From Plasmodiophora brassicae (lineage: Eukaryota > Endomyxa: Phytomyxea > Phytomyxea > Plasmodiophorida), in NCBI GenBank assembly GCA_036867785.1, contig CP145428.1, forward strand, positions 558,001-622,000: 64,000 bases of DNA, written 5' to 3'. Made by a program: the position numbers and the translations under genes. How positions within the stretch are numbered: the stretch's first letter is position 1; each line of letters opens with the position of its first letter. This document shows, one piece after another, positions 33,422 to 44,669 of this stretch. The notes beneath the pieces were generated by a model, which made no database searches, was not told where the DNA came from, and saw nothing but the letters and a program-made list of their open reading frames with translations.

Positions 33422-35091
33422 ATGCTGCATGACGTGGCGAACGCTATCGCCACCGTCATGCTCGTCCTCGACGGCATCATTGTCCTGCCGTCCGTCGTCG
33501 CCTACCTGCGCCGTCGGCATCGCCAGCAGATCCGTGCCCGCCTGCCCATCCTGACCGTCGTCATCATCCTGGCCCTGCAGGTCAAGGTCACCCACGACCT
33601 ATTGATGGTGGCCACCGACAACCGCTACCTGAACTGCGACGCCAAAGCCGTCATGATCGTGCTGACGTTTGTGGCGACGGCCACGTTCAACCTGCGGGCC
33701 GCCCTGCTCTACTGGTCGTACCGCGTCACACGATCGCGAATGATCCTCGCGGCCGTCCCGCTGCAGCCGTCCAGCCCCGACGACACATCGTCCGACTACA
33801 ATGCCGAGATGGCAATCGTCCCGGTCGTTGCAACCGACCCATCGCCCGCCTGTGCTGATGCCCGGCCCGAGCATGACGCGCCTGACGGGCGAGGCGCATC
33901 ACCGGGCAAGAGCGCGTCCCAGAAGCCGCTGTTCCACAAGCCGATGGGCAGCATGCCGGTCCTGAAGACGCAGCATAGCCTGTCCGGGTCCGACCAATGG
34001 TACCTGACGCACCCGGGCGTGACCAGCACGCCATCCATCGTTCGCATCATGGCCGTCAGCGTGGCCGTCCATGTCCTGGTCCTGCTCGGGTCGTTCGTCG
34101 ACGTGGCCAGGTACCCACAGACCGCAGCGGATCGATGCGCTGAATCCGCCCCGTATACGATCTTCATGTTCCTGTGGACAGCCGTCCTTCTCGCCCAGCA
34201 ATTCTACTACGTCGTCCGAATCCGGGTCGTCGTCGACGTCTTCCAGATTCGCAAAGAGCTGATGCTGGTATGGTACTCGTCGACGGCCTTGCTGGTCGCG
34301 TACCTGGTCCCCCCGCTGCTTGTGATCAACGACACCGTCTTCCCGGTCCTCCCGCTCGCCTACTGGGCCATGCACAAATTCCAGGTCGCCGTCCAGCTCA
34401 TCCAGCCCGTGTACCGGTCGTCAGAAAACGTCGACGACGACGAATTCATCCGGCAGCAGGGGCGTCCACCGATCACCCGCGTCATCGAGACAGACGAAGG
34501 CGCCGCTGCCCTGACCGCCTTCATGGCCACCGAGTTCGCCGTCGAGTCGCCCCTGTTCCTGATCGCCGTCCGGGACTTCCAGCGTCTGTTCCCCAGACGG
34601 GTACGTTCCTGCAGTGGTGACCCGACACTGACTGGCGACTGACGACGAGGCATGTGTTGCCGCTCCATTCACAGTTGAAGGTCAGGAGGCCCAGTCCGTC
34701 CAGCGGGAGATCGTCCGCTGGATCGTGGGGCTCCTGCGGCGGTCAGCTCAGCAGCTTCGTGCTGAATTCGAGTACGGCCGCGGAAACCAATATGATGCAG
34801 GCGCCGGATCAGGAATCGACGGGTTGGGTGCGGCAGCAGGTGCCGGCGGCGGCCACAGATGCGGCGCTGGCCATCTACCACGCGTTCATCAAGCAGGGCG
34901 CGCCGCTGCAGGTGAACATCAGCTCGGACGCGCATAACGCCGTCCTGGCCGCCATCCGGGAACCTGGTGGCAATATCAACAAGTACATGTTCGATCTGGC
35001 CGTCAACGATGTCGTTTCGCTGTTCAAAGGCGGGCCCGTGACACGGTTCTGGACTTCCGAGCACGGACGACGACTGCTGGCGCTTGGATAG
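33422..35091 (+). CDS. 7TM protein with C-terminal RGS domain (copy 1)
   Basis: Exon 1 runs from ATG 33422 to the 5' splice site after LFPRR (GTACGTTCC at 34600); the last exon begins near 34660-34690 (acceptor unresolved) and ends at 35091. Exon 1 encodes hydrophobic helices (VMLVLDGIIVLPSVVAYL, LPILTVVIILALQVKV, IMAVSVAVHVLVLLGSFVDV, TIFMFLWTAVLLAQQFYYVV, LLVAYLVPPLLVI) and the first RGS helices (GAAALTAFMATEFAVESPLF). The last exon gives AIYHAFIKQGAPLQVNISS and MFDLAVNDVVSLFKGG, the classic second half of an RGS domain. RGS domains speed GTP hydrolysis by G-alpha; 7TM-RGS fusions occur in plants, fungi and protists. A paralogue lies at 43.1 kb. Confidence 0.8.
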
Positions 35092-35442
35092 GCCATCGGT
35101 TTAGACTAACCACCGTATTCGACTGTTTGATGCATAAAACCTGCCATTGCTAGACCACAGAACGCACCACCTGTGCCGGTCGATGACGACACGACCAGAC
35201 GGTATAGCAGAGAATTCAACGTTGTGCTAAGCCAGCCGTGGTAATGACTAATGACTCATCAATCATCAACCATCAGGCGGTTGCCGAGAGGGATCCTGCG
35301 TTAATCACATTTTACGGATAGGAGAACATGAAATATCTGTTCAGATCGACGCGTCCTCGCGTACCTGCAGGTTTATATGTCGACCCTACCCAACGTCTAG
35401 ATATCGCCCCATAGTTGAAGATACGCTGTTGCTGGCTGACTG
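35092..35442. other. short AT-richer intergenic region
   Basis: No frame of note. Base composition is more A/T-rich than around it, as expected for a terminator/promoter interval between two plus-strand genes. Confidence 0.4.
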
Positions 35443-36575
35443 ATGGGCGTGATGGGTGTCACGACAGCACTGGCGCTGGCAACATTAGTAGGGTTGTATG
35501 GGACAATAACCGCCGATACGACGTGGACCCGGCCTCAGGTTGGCATGGGCTGGCAGGCAGGTGGACTGGATCATCCCAGAGTAACGCTGGCTAACGCTCG
35601 CGCATGGCTTGCTGTAGTGGGAGCTGGCCTTCAAGACTGTACCGAACGTGGCGACGCCCAACGTGCCCGTGTGGGACGTTGACCCTGAACAACTCGCTCC
35701 GAGTAACATCCCCGCGCTGATGAGCGCCCTGCGCGCCAATAACCGGTACATCATTTGCTACGTCAACGGTATGGCCTTCTAGCGCTAGGCACGTCGTTGC
35801 TATCATTTCCGTTTGTCTGATATGGTGGGCGTCAGTGGGTTCCCTGGACACGGCCAAGTCCGATGCGAACCTGTTCACGGCGGTGACGCCCACGATCGTT
35901 GGTGCCGCGTATCCGGGCTGGCCTGGCGAGTACTTCCTCGACATTCGGCGCAACGAGACGCGAGCGCTGGTCAAGGCACGGCTCCAGCGCATGGCGTCGT
36001 ACGGGTGCCATGCCATCGAACCCGACAACCTGGATAGCTACTCGTTCTCCAACGGATTCGGCCTGACCGTTAACGACGCCCTGGACTACCTGAACTGGGT
36101 CGCAGCGTCGGTGCACGATCTGGGCATGGCGGTTGGCCTGAAGAACTGCGGCGACCTGGTCACGCCCCACAACCTGGTGCCCACGTTCGAGTTCGCTGTC
36201 GTCGAGTCCTGCGCCGAATCCTCGGGCAGCTGTGAACAGTACGCGCCGTTCATCCAGGCGGGCAAGCCCGTGTTCGCCGCTGAGTACACTGACGCCGGTT
36301 CAGGTGGCTGCCCCATCATCTCGTCAGTCGCGACGGCGTGTGCGGCCACGAACGGGCAGGGCTTCGAGGGCATCATCAAAACGTGCGGCCTGGGCCCTGA
36401 CTGGCAGGCCTGTCAGACGTATGACAGCAACGGGTATCGAGCAGGACAAGGAGCACCTGGAACGTCTCCGCCCCCAGCACCAACGCCGAGTACGTCAGGA
36501 GCGTCACCGATCGACAAGACGGGTGCAGCGGCCTGTACTATTGTTGTCATGGTCGGCGCTTTGCTCGCTTTCTAA
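35443..36575 (+). CDS. GH114-type glycoside hydrolase, predicted GPI-anchored (334 aa)
   Basis: Exons 35443-35556, 35618-35768 and 35836-36575, phases consistent. Intron 1 has a GC donor (CAG|GCAGGT) and TAG acceptor; using it restores the family motif GMGWQWELAF. The N-terminus is a signal peptide (MGVMGVTTALALATLVGLYG). The GH114/TIM1410-like barrel shows VPVWDVDPEQL, YIICYVNVGSLD, GEYFLDIRRNE, CHAIEPDNLDSYS and VGLKNCGDLV. GH114 enzymes are endo-alpha-1,4-polygalactosaminidases or related. The C-terminus is a Pro/Thr/Ser linker, then SGASPIDKTGAA and a hydrophobic tail TIVVMVGALLAF with nothing after it, as in GPI anchoring. It probably acts at the parasite surface or on its own wall material. 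Confidence 0.85.
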
Positions 36576-36605
36576 GTCAGTACACGACGGCCCTGCAGAT
36601 CCGCC

Positions 36606-36923
36606 ATGATTCGCAAGCCAGCATGGAACATGGCTACCATTGCGACCGCACTGGAAGCCTTGTCGAGGTATCGACGAGACTTGTCGTCGGCGCCGCCTGC
36701 CCGTTGGATCCGCGTATGCCGGCACACCCGGGATCTCTATCGGCGGGGACACATCGTCGCCCTTGTGATTCGGGCACCATCGACCGAGGAAGTACTCGGG
36801 ACCATGCGACTCCATGATGAAACCGTCCGCCTCCCGGATGGGCAGCGCTGGCGTTCCCAGCACTCGGGCATGGATCACGGCTCCGTCGGCCAGAACGGGG
36901 GATCGGCGAGGCGGCACGGGTAA
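36606..36923 (+). CDS. small hypothetical protein (105 aa), doubtful
   Basis: ATG 30 bp after the GH114 stop. The translation starts MIRKPAWNMATIATALEALS and includes HIVALVIRAPSTEEVLGTM, which looks ordinary for a soluble protein, but the antisense strand is also open. No domain recognised. The spacing is too tight for a separate promoter, so it may be 3' UTR. Confidence 0.2.
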   Translation: MIRKPAWNMATIATALEALSRYRRDLSSAPPARWIRVCRHTRDLYRRGHIVALVIRAPSTEEVLGTMRLHDETVRLPDGQRWRSQHSGMDHGSVGQNGGSARRHG

Positions 36924-37034
36924 CGTAAGAGAGCGCTCACGAATCTCGTTCCTTCTTCCGCTCGGCCGACGGGGAGTGCCAGTCGCCCCGACGCAACGTT
37001 ATTCCGATAGTGGACGTCGACGAGGAGCGACGAG

Positions 37035-37676
37035 ATGCACGTGATCAAGGCTGGCGCGCTGGGCTTCGTGGCGGGGCTCGCGATCCGCGAGCTCATCGAG
37101 TGTACGGGGGGACAGTGTGCACCTGGTGGCGCTGCACCTACTGACTGTTGCCACGTGCGCCTCCTAGGCTGGCGTCGACGACACCGCCCGTCACCGCGTG
37201 TCGTCGCGTTGTCGACCCTCGCGCCCCTGGCACCAGCTGTGCCAACTGTCAAACCGGCACCGCCAGCGCCCCCTGCTCCTGCAGTACCCGCACCACCGCC
37301 GGCGCCCCCTGCGCCTGCAGTACCCGCACCACCGCCGGCGCCTCCTGCTCCTGCCGCACCGGCGCCAGCACCACCGCTGGCGCCCGCTGAGCCACGTCGT
37401 CCTCCTGCACAGGTGGAACAGCAGGGGCCAGCTCCACCGCGCACGACATCGATCGCGAAGGCGAGCACGTTGCTCGACGAGTTGCAAGTCGCAGTGAATC
37501 GCCGTCGCTCATCCACCAACAGCTGTGCCGACGCGAGCAACGCCTGCGCCGGGTCGATTTCGTTCAAACCTCCGCCAGCGAATCAGCCGGCGGCCCGGGC
37601 GACGCCGGGCAACTTCCGAGACGAACTGGCACGCGCCCTGCAACGTCGCCGAGTGTCGCTGGGCGCCGACGAATGA
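37035..37676 (+). CDS. proline-rich protein with WH2-like C-terminal motifs (213 aa)
   Basis: ATG at 37035 followed by a short hydrophobic start (AGALGFVAGLAIRELI). A 42-nt in-frame segment (GTGGCG to CTCCTAG, from about 37124, with a branch-like CTACTGAC) may be an intron. The centre is a Pro/Ala array (PAPPAPPAPAVPAPP) encoded by tandem ~36-bp units. The C-terminus has two similar amphipathic motifs, TLLDELQVAVNRRRSS and NFRDELARALQRRRVSL, resembling WH2 actin-binding helices followed by basic residues, as in WASP/WIP/verprolin proteins. Poly-proline would bind profilin or SH3 domains. This is pattern-based; WH2 motifs are short and easily mimicked. Confidence 0.45.
   Translation: MHVIKAGALGFVAGLAIRELIECTGGQCAPGGAAPTDCCHVRLLGWRRRHRPSPRVVALSTLAPLAPAVPTVKPAPPAPPAPAVPAPPPAPPAPAVPAPPPAPPAPAAPAPAPPLAPAEPRRPPAQVEQQGPAPPRTTSIAKASTLLDELQVAVNRRRSSTNSCADASNACAGSISFKPPPANQPAARATPGNFRDELARALQRRRVSLGADE
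37257..37390 (+). repeat. tandem ~36-bp repeats encoding Pro/Ala
   Basis: About three and a half copies of a unit near CCCGCACCACCGCCGGCGCC with variants, giving PAPPAPPAPAV-type repeats in the proline-rich protein. High similarity between units suggests recent expansion. Confidence 0.7.
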
Positions 37677-38550
37677 GGAAGACGCCAGACATGATACAAC
37701 ACCATACGTGGGACACTGATGCTGTGCGATGAGGGCGTATGGTGCGTTGCAGAGTTCCCGACAGGTCGCAGGTCCGGGTACGTCCCATAATGCCGGCGCC
37801 CGACGCGCTCGCCCGCGTCTCTGCCGACACGTTTCGCGCGTTACGTGAAACCAGGAGGCGGTTAGCGACCCGGTGCTGACGTCACGCTTCTGGATGCTGG
37901 CTCGTCGGCGTTTGGTTAAGAGCGCGCGCGCTGGCCCTGCATACGGCTACCGAGGAACGCGCGTTTTGTCTTCCAGGCCGGGCCAGGCGCTCGTTCTTCC
38001 CACGGGTGTTCATCGTTCCTACAGCGGACGGGTTCCGAACTCGAGAGCGCCGGGCGAGTTCTTTGTTTCGCCGACAACTCGTGCAGGGCATGCCAGTACC
38101 TGTACACAAGCTCAACTATCCGTGTTGCCTCTAGCGTCTCCGTCCAATGGGTCGAGAGACGGGACCAGCTTGGTGGATTTGACAACGCCTGCTATCTGGT
38201 AGGAAACCAGGCACCATACCGTCGCGCCCATTTACGGTCGCGTCTTACAGCAGATGATTTGCTTCCGTTGAAGAGACGCATGAATGACCTCATATAGTTC
38301 CAGCGCCCTGCCTTACAGGGATCGGTTCGCAAACGCGCGGTTGCCCGCCGGGTGGTCATCGTTCCCGCCAGAGTCTTGCTCATCTATCACGACCGCCCTC
38401 GCCTTCATCTCCTTCTAATACCTGGTATTAGCTTCAGTGAATCTAACGGCAGGACAGTGCCGGTGGACCCGATTATCACGTCCTTGCGTTCAACCGCTGA
38501 CCGCGCTGCAGGGTCCGTTCGGTTCTTGTGGACATAGCTTCCGCAGGAGA
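37677..38550. other. intergenic region, no gene supported
   Basis: A minus-strand piece near 38185-38060 (THWTETLEATRIVELVYRYW) looks protein-like, as does one near 38310-38195 (WNYMRSFMRLFNGSKSS), but no splice sites join them. They may be outer parts of the CACTA relic or a decayed gene. Confidence 0.35.
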
Positions 38551-38559
38551 AACACTTGT

Positions 38560-41500
38560 CGTCACCCTCTACACCTATACAGCATCATTTAGACTGTGCC
38601 AGACGCAGCGAAACACGTTAGACGACGTACTGCAGATAATGCGTCCACAAGTCGAGCAATTCGTGAACACGTCATGTTGCGTCCCGAAGCAGTCACACCG
38701 TTCCGGTCTGCAGGACGCATCCATTAACGAAATCCACAGGGAAGGGAAACTCGTCATTAACACCGACGTTTCGAGGGACCGGGTTTCTTCGCGGAAGGCA
38801 CCGTCTTGATGATCAATCCTCGGCCTCGGCTAGGGTCGACGGGACTTTCTGTCACCTTCTGGATTTCCCACGGCCTGCTGCCGGTGCTTCATACGCGTCG
38901 ATGGAGTCTGGGAACAGGCGTTGGGCAAGTTCGCGCGCGAATGCCGCGCCATTCTTCTCAGCAACATCCTGAAGCGTTTAACAAATCACCGATGACCAAT
39001 AGTTGCCCGCGGCCTGCTGTGGACACTTGTTGGAAGGCAGACTCCGCCGTATCCAGACTTGTACCTGGCGAATATGCATCACAATTCGCCAGGTTGTCCA
39101 GCGTCATCGAGAAGGACGTACGAATCCGTCGGTTGGTCGCGACTTCGAAATCCTTCACCAGACTTCGATACCGGTACCTCCACGAATGGTCATAGGATAC
39201 AGACGTCCAATGCCCGGAGGTAATGATATGGACATGAAGCCAGCATCGCTCGACTTCTGACAGTTCATAATTCGAAAGCGGAGGGAGAACTTCAATACCG
39301 GTAGGCAGCATCGCGGGAGTAGCTGGCACAGCGTCTTCGACGCTGCCAGAATTCTCGCCAAAGAGAACATGTTGCCGTTTGCCACCGAATAGAACTGGCG
39401 ATAATGGCCTCGCAAGAAAACAGCACCCAATGTCATCTGGAGGTTGCCAGCGATATTAATGGTCTGGGAAATAGTCGATTCCAGGTTCTCCTTCATGAAG
39501 AAAATCCAACGCTCCATGGGGAACGTCCAGATAAATCCGTACAAAGGATCCCAACGAAGAACTACGTCGGGTAGGTGCACTAAGGAATGCATCTGACGAA
39601 ATAACGTTTGAGCGTTAGAGAAAACAATGATGCTGCGCGAAGACATTCGGTCGTGCAGCCCATGATGTTCCGGTCTGGGCTGTAAAGGACAGTGCACGTT
39701 ACCCTGCGAAGACTGTTGCGGGGACGAAGAGGTCTTCTATGGCCATGGAAATCGATGCAATGCTCGAGGACCTTGTCTGGATAACTGGAGTGGCGGCCAA
39801 ACCGAAGAACCCACTTGTTTCGACATGGTGGAAGGCGGACCACCATGTCGAAACAAGTGGGTTCTTCGGTTGCCGCCACTCCAGTTATCCAGACAAGGTC
39901 CTCGAGCATTGCATCGATTTCCATGGCCATAGAGACCTCTTCGTCCCCGCAACAGTCTTCGCAGGGTAACGTGCACTGTCCTTTACAGCCCAGACCGGAA
40001 CATGATGGCCTGCACGACCGAACATCTTCTGCACCTACGAAGAGAAGTTAACAGCGAGACGGCTGCAAGCAAGGGTAAACAAAATACCTGAGTGTTGTAG
40101 AAAGAATACCCGTTGCCGAAAATGTCCAACGACACGAACAGGGGTTTCACCGTCCTCAAACACATCGCGTGCAGAGCATCATGGACGTAACTGGACCGAT
40201 GGCCGAAACTGCTCAACAGCCCCACAGAGTAAACGTCGTATCCGGGCTCGCGGAATCCTCCTTTGTCGTTAGAATTGCGAGATCTCGGGGAACTGGACGC
40301 CATGTTCGACGACTTATCTCGTCGTCGCTCTTCGGAAGGACATCCGAGCGAAGCTCTTCCAGGCTCCGGAGATCCTTTGGATATTCGTCTTTCGGAATCG
40401 CACTAAGCATTTCGCCGAGAGTCATCTGTCAACTGCAACGCTGAGTCAGACTTCAGAAAGTCGTCAACTTGCCATGCCAGCTTACAGTTTCCTTAATGGT
40501 AGGACTTGCAAACAGGAACGACCCGTGGTTTGTGAAAGGGCCATTGTAGTTGTACGCCACGACAATACCATAGCGACCTGGATGCACCGGACATGCTTAA
40601 CAGTTCCGACATAGGAGCCGGACACAGGAAAACTGTAGTGGTACATCAAATTCATCTCAAACGCATCTAAGCGTTGAAAGATACGTCGGTGCTTCTTTGC
40701 AATGTTGGGGATCAACCCGACCGGCAACATGAGACCCAGGTTGCAGCGAACAGCGGCAGGTAGTCCCAAGACCAGTTGCACAAGTGGGACGACAGACTTG
40801 GATCCCCAGCTGAGAACATCCGCACCATCCGTCATCGACGACAGCGGAAGAGGAAACTCTCTGCTGGCAATGCGTTCCCGTAAGAACGGTGCATTCCCAC
40901 AAGAGAAGGTTCCCCATCCGTCCAGTCACGAACAGTAGCAGGATTCGCGTCGCGTGACAAGGTCTCCTGATGCCGATCGAGCTCTTCGTGCAACAATTGA
41001 CACAACGAAGAACAGCGGAACAGGCACTGGATCATCAGGATCCGAGAGAAGTATAGAAAAGGTTCGGACGTCGGGCAGCACATGTCGGCAGGTGGGGTTG
41101 TACCATGTCGCCACATATGCCCTTGGTCGCAGACTTGGTATCGAATAAATGGGACGGTAACACCAAGACGGTAACACCAACGTCCAGAAGGTACTTCCGA
41201 AGCTGGCGGACCGACGAAATCGCGGTCGACGAGTCCGTGCCCAACTCTCTCAGGAGGTCACCAACAACGACACCACGCGTCAAACCGAAGTCAATGATCT
41301 GTGAAATGCGCTCCATCGTCATACACTGCATATGATGTAATTATAATGCAGTTACCGCTTTGTTTTGTCGGTCGCGAAATTGGGTATCGAATACATCTAG
41401 GGTGGCCTGATCAAGGCCGTGATGGGTCGGCAGAGGCGTCAATCGCCTGGAGATTTCCTTCTCCACTAAATCGTACAAGCGAAGCTCGTTACGATACTTC

Positions 41501-41925
41501 GATGCGTTGGCTTCCCGCCAACATGCAAACGGCTCCATGGAGTTGCGGGCATCGGTTTCCAGAGGTGCTGGCCGTATATCGAAGAAGCGAACAGTCATAC
41601 CGGCGGCGCCATCGTCTACCTTAATCGTCGGCCTGCAAGGACGCTGTGCCCGATAACGATCCGCGAAGAAGCTCAGGTCCAACTTGATACGATTTTCTGC
41701 CGCATTGCCAAGGCCCGATCGGAATCGATTCGAGAGGAAGGTCGGTGCGAGTGGCGATGATAATTCCGCATCCGGCAGGCGATCAGGCCGTCCCGAACGC
41801 ATATCGGGGACGCGAACAGAGGATCCGCCGGGATCATCACCACGAGAACGACGACCACCGCTCATTGGCTCTGCGGAGCTCACGGAGAAGTTACACAGCC
41901 TCCTTTTGACCCAGAGGTTGCGCAT
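38560..41925 (-). mobile_element. CACTA (En/Spm) transposon relic, copy B, Tnp2-like transposase pieces
   Basis: Same order as copy A on the minus strand: N-terminal piece with FFDIRPAPLETDARNS (41925-41341), Tnp2-like pieces at 41116-40832 and 40835-40482 (MTDGADVLSWGSKSVVPLVQ), a piece with YVHDALHAMCLRTVKPLF (near 40200), DUF4218-like HSLVHLPDVVLRWDPLYGF and ERWIFFMKENLESTIS (39600-39470), and a tail with RYRSLVKDFEVATNRR (near 39160). The reading frame is broken repeatedly and interrupted by a long palindrome at 39641-40030. Terminal repeats were not found; the 38.56-kb end is a guess. Confidence 0.7.
39641..40030. repeat. 190-bp near-perfect palindrome inside CACTA copy B
   Basis: The left arm 39641-39831 and right arm 39840-40030 are reverse complements with only a few mismatches and an 8-bp spacer. 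Both arms encode transposase sequence (KPKNPLVSTWWKA), so it arose by inverted duplication of the element's own DNA. A transcript would fold into a long hairpin RNA. Copy A has a single, non-palindromic version of this segment near 2880-2950. Confidence 0.85.
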
Positions 41926-43109
41926 GCCTCCAGATCAGCATGAGTGCATGACCAATGATCCCTGTGACGGTTCCTGGGAGGGGCTGCTTGGGACGGAGAG
42001 CCCCCATATCGCCCCCCATCGTCCCAAATAGAAGCCCAATTTACTTCCCAGTGTATACGCCTCCAGGTCCCCGTCTGTTCCCGATCGATCTACAGAATCT
42101 GATCAGCGGTCCCATCGACATCATCCGAAGCCCAGCAACGACCGGAGCCGCTGGCGGACCCATTCGACTAGCTGCTGCTACTGATGCTCATCCTCCGCCA
42201 TGCTAGCCAGGGTAGGCACCGAACACGTAACGTGACCGGATGTCGCGACGTTCGCCGTCGCGGGCTCTGTGACGAACGTCCCTGACGTCATCCTCCGTGG
42301 CGCCGCGTCCAGGTTTGCTCGACGATGCCTGAGCGAGATGTCAGGACGTACCAACTCAGAGGGCCTGCCAGAGCGGCCCGACTTGCTAAAGGACGACGTG
42401 CCCCTGGTCCAAGACGTTCCGCAATGCTCGCCAAGACTAGGCCCCGATGCGATGCAGGCCACCGTTCGCATAGGACGACGCGCGCTGTTTACTGCCATCG
42501 AGTCACTGTATGCGACTCGTGCGGGTATAGTGACCCAGCTGACGACTTGAGGGTCACGCCGGGGGGACGCGATAGGTATCAGTCGAATACCCACTGGCCA
42601 GGGATGTTTTTAGAGACAGGAACGGGTGTCACGAACCGTGACAGTGCGCTCGCGAGAGCAGCCTGATCGTGTGCGGCTTCTGCTGCCCTTGATCAAGGAG
42701 ATGACGCGGGTCGTGCCGTCCAGCAGAACACGAGGGGCGCATCTCATTACAGGCAGAACGAGGACGACCGCTTTTCGTCCGCAAGCTGTTCGACGCAAAC
42801 GGGGTGGTCGCCGGTTCTGACACGCAAATGACGGGGGATGATCGACGGTGCAATACAACAGAGGCTGCTATGCGATGTCGTCGCTGCTGAAACATGACGG
42901 GTTAGCGTCCACCGCCGGTAGCGACTTGGATCAGGTTTGCATCGTCGAACCGATACCGTCGGCTTTCAAGCGGGGCGAATGGAAATTGGAACCCCCAGAT
43001 TGACCATTCTACAGTGCTTCCAGGCACAGCGCAAAGTGTCAATCACATAGTCTCAGACCGGCCGTAGATAGGCGAGCCTGTAGGAGAGCACCATCGGTCC
43101 GCGCCCGCG
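41926..43109. other. intergenic region, no gene supported
   Basis: Weak overlapping frames at 42178-42895 on both strands without recognisable motifs. It probably includes the promoter of the 7TM-RGS gene that starts at 43110. Confidence 0.4.
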
Positions 43110-44477
43110 ATGACTAGGCGCCGTCCCAACTGGACCGAAATCAGCAGAATCGTATCGGCGGTCGTCGCCCTTGCCTACATGCCATACTATCTTTGGCGGT
43201 TTTACACGCGACGTGACCGCCAGCCCATACGATCCCGGTTCCCCATCCGATCTCTGACCGGCGCCTCATCCTTCTTTATCTACCTGATGTTTGAGGCGCT
43301 GTTCGCCTGCTTTCCTGACGCGCCGTACCTGCTGACCTTCATCAACGTACTCGTCATCTTCTTCTTCGGCATCCAGATTATCGTCATACGCGTGTTGACG
43401 CTGTTCGCCCGATACCATATCCAGCTGCTGCTGGCTTCCAGAACGGAATACTGCGACGCAAGCACAATCCGGACGATTCATTTCTGGAGGCGAATCAGTA
43501 GGTTTTCGTTCTGCATCAAGGCGGTCTGCTTCTGGCAAGTCATGCAATTCGCCCCGATTCTAGCCGTATGGATCATCGTGCCGCAGCTCGCGCTCCAGCC
43601 CGAATTCGGCCAGTCTTCCGATCCCGCCTCTAGCATCGGGACCCGGATCTTGCAGATCGATCTGGCTATCCTCTGCGCCATTGACGTGATCGCCGCCATA
43701 TGCCTCTCGTACACGCTGCGTCGCTCCAGGGACATCTTTGGCATCGGAAAAGAGTTCGGTCGTGTCGCGTGGATCTTCATCACCTGGGCCATCTACACAT
43801 TCGTCCTCCAATTCGTCTTCATGGCGAGCAGCGAGACTGCGGTCAAGGCCGCGAACATCGTCGGGGGCCAGGTGCTGATCCACGTTCTGTTTATCGTGCA
43901 GATCGTCGTTCCTGTCATTGATTCGTACTACGCCGATAGCTGGACGGCGTCCAGCGTCTTGCACGACATGGCGAGCGATTTCGAGATCTTTTTATCGACC
44001 GACAAAGGCGGCGCTGCCTTGCGTGCCTTTGCAACGAAATCCTTGACCTTGGAGTCGATCCTGTTCCTCGACGCCGAACGTAAATACCGGATGATTTGTC
44101 GGGATGGCGATGACGAGGAAGAGCGACTCGATATGATTGACACGATGATATCTGATTTCCTCATGCCGAACGCGCCGATGGAACTGAACATCAGTGCCGG
44201 AACGGCGGAGCGATATCGTCGGCGGAACCTGCTGGCCAACGTGTCCGTTACGTTCAGGGAACTATCAAGGGAATCCAATGTCAGCACGTTGGAGGACGGC
44301 ATGGACCTGTTCAATCCCGTGTACAAGGAGGTCATCGATCTGCTGATCAATGACGTTTTCCCCAGGTTTCTGCAGGAACCGGGCATGTTGGAACTATGGG
44401 AAGAGTTCAAGGAGCGGCGGCAAGAGTTGAACATGCTCAGCACACCGCGGGTCTCCACGCGATCCTTCGCTGTATGA
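43110..44477 (+). CDS. 7TM protein with C-terminal RGS domain (copy 2), 455 aa
   Basis: An intronless frame from ATG 43110. Hydrophobic helices include IVSAVVALAYMPYYLWRFY, FINVLVIFFFGIQIIVIRVL, MQFAPILAVWIIVPQ, IDLAILCAIDVIAAICLSY, WIFITWAIYTFVLQFVFM and VLIHVLFIVQIVVPVI, giving about seven segments in the first 275 residues. The RGS domain occupies ~285-440: FEIFLSTDKGGAALRAFATK, LTLESILFLDAERKYR, APMELNISAGTAERYRR and LLINDVFPRFLQEPGM. Membrane-anchored RGS proteins switch off G-alpha signalling. It is clearly related in plan to the gene at 33.4 kb but quite diverged, so an old duplication. Confidence 0.85.
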   Translation: MTRRRPNWTEISRIVSAVVALAYMPYYLWRFYTRRDRQPIRSRFPIRSLTGASSFFIYLMFEALFACFPDAPYLLTFINVLVIFFFGIQIIVIRVLTLFARYHIQLLLASRTEYCDASTIRTIHFWRRISRFSFCIKAVCFWQVMQFAPILAVWIIVPQLALQPEFGQSSDPASSIGTRILQIDLAILCAIDVIAAICLSYTLRRSRDIFGIGKEFGRVAWIFITWAIYTFVLQFVFMASSETAVKAANIVGGQVLIHVLFIVQIVVPVIDSYYADSWTASSVLHDMASDFEIFLSTDKGGAALRAFATKSLTLESILFLDAERKYRMICRDGDDEEERLDMIDTMISDFLMPNAPMELNISAGTAERYRRRNLLANVSVTFRELSRESNVSTLEDGMDLFNPVYKEVIDLLINDVFPRFLQEPGMLELWEEFKERRQELNMLSTPRVSTRSFAV

Positions 44478-44669
44478 ACAGATTGGATACAAGGTCAAGA
44501 ATCTCCATTTGACCAAGACTGCTCTGTGTAAAACGTCTCCTCGGTTCCGTCGTATGAACCTGGCGTCGCATCGGGCGCTGCACTGCAGATCGATAAATTC
44601 AGAGTGTACACCTGAACCGGCGCCAACACACATCATACTGGACGATGTGGTTGCCGTGTCTATGTAGGT

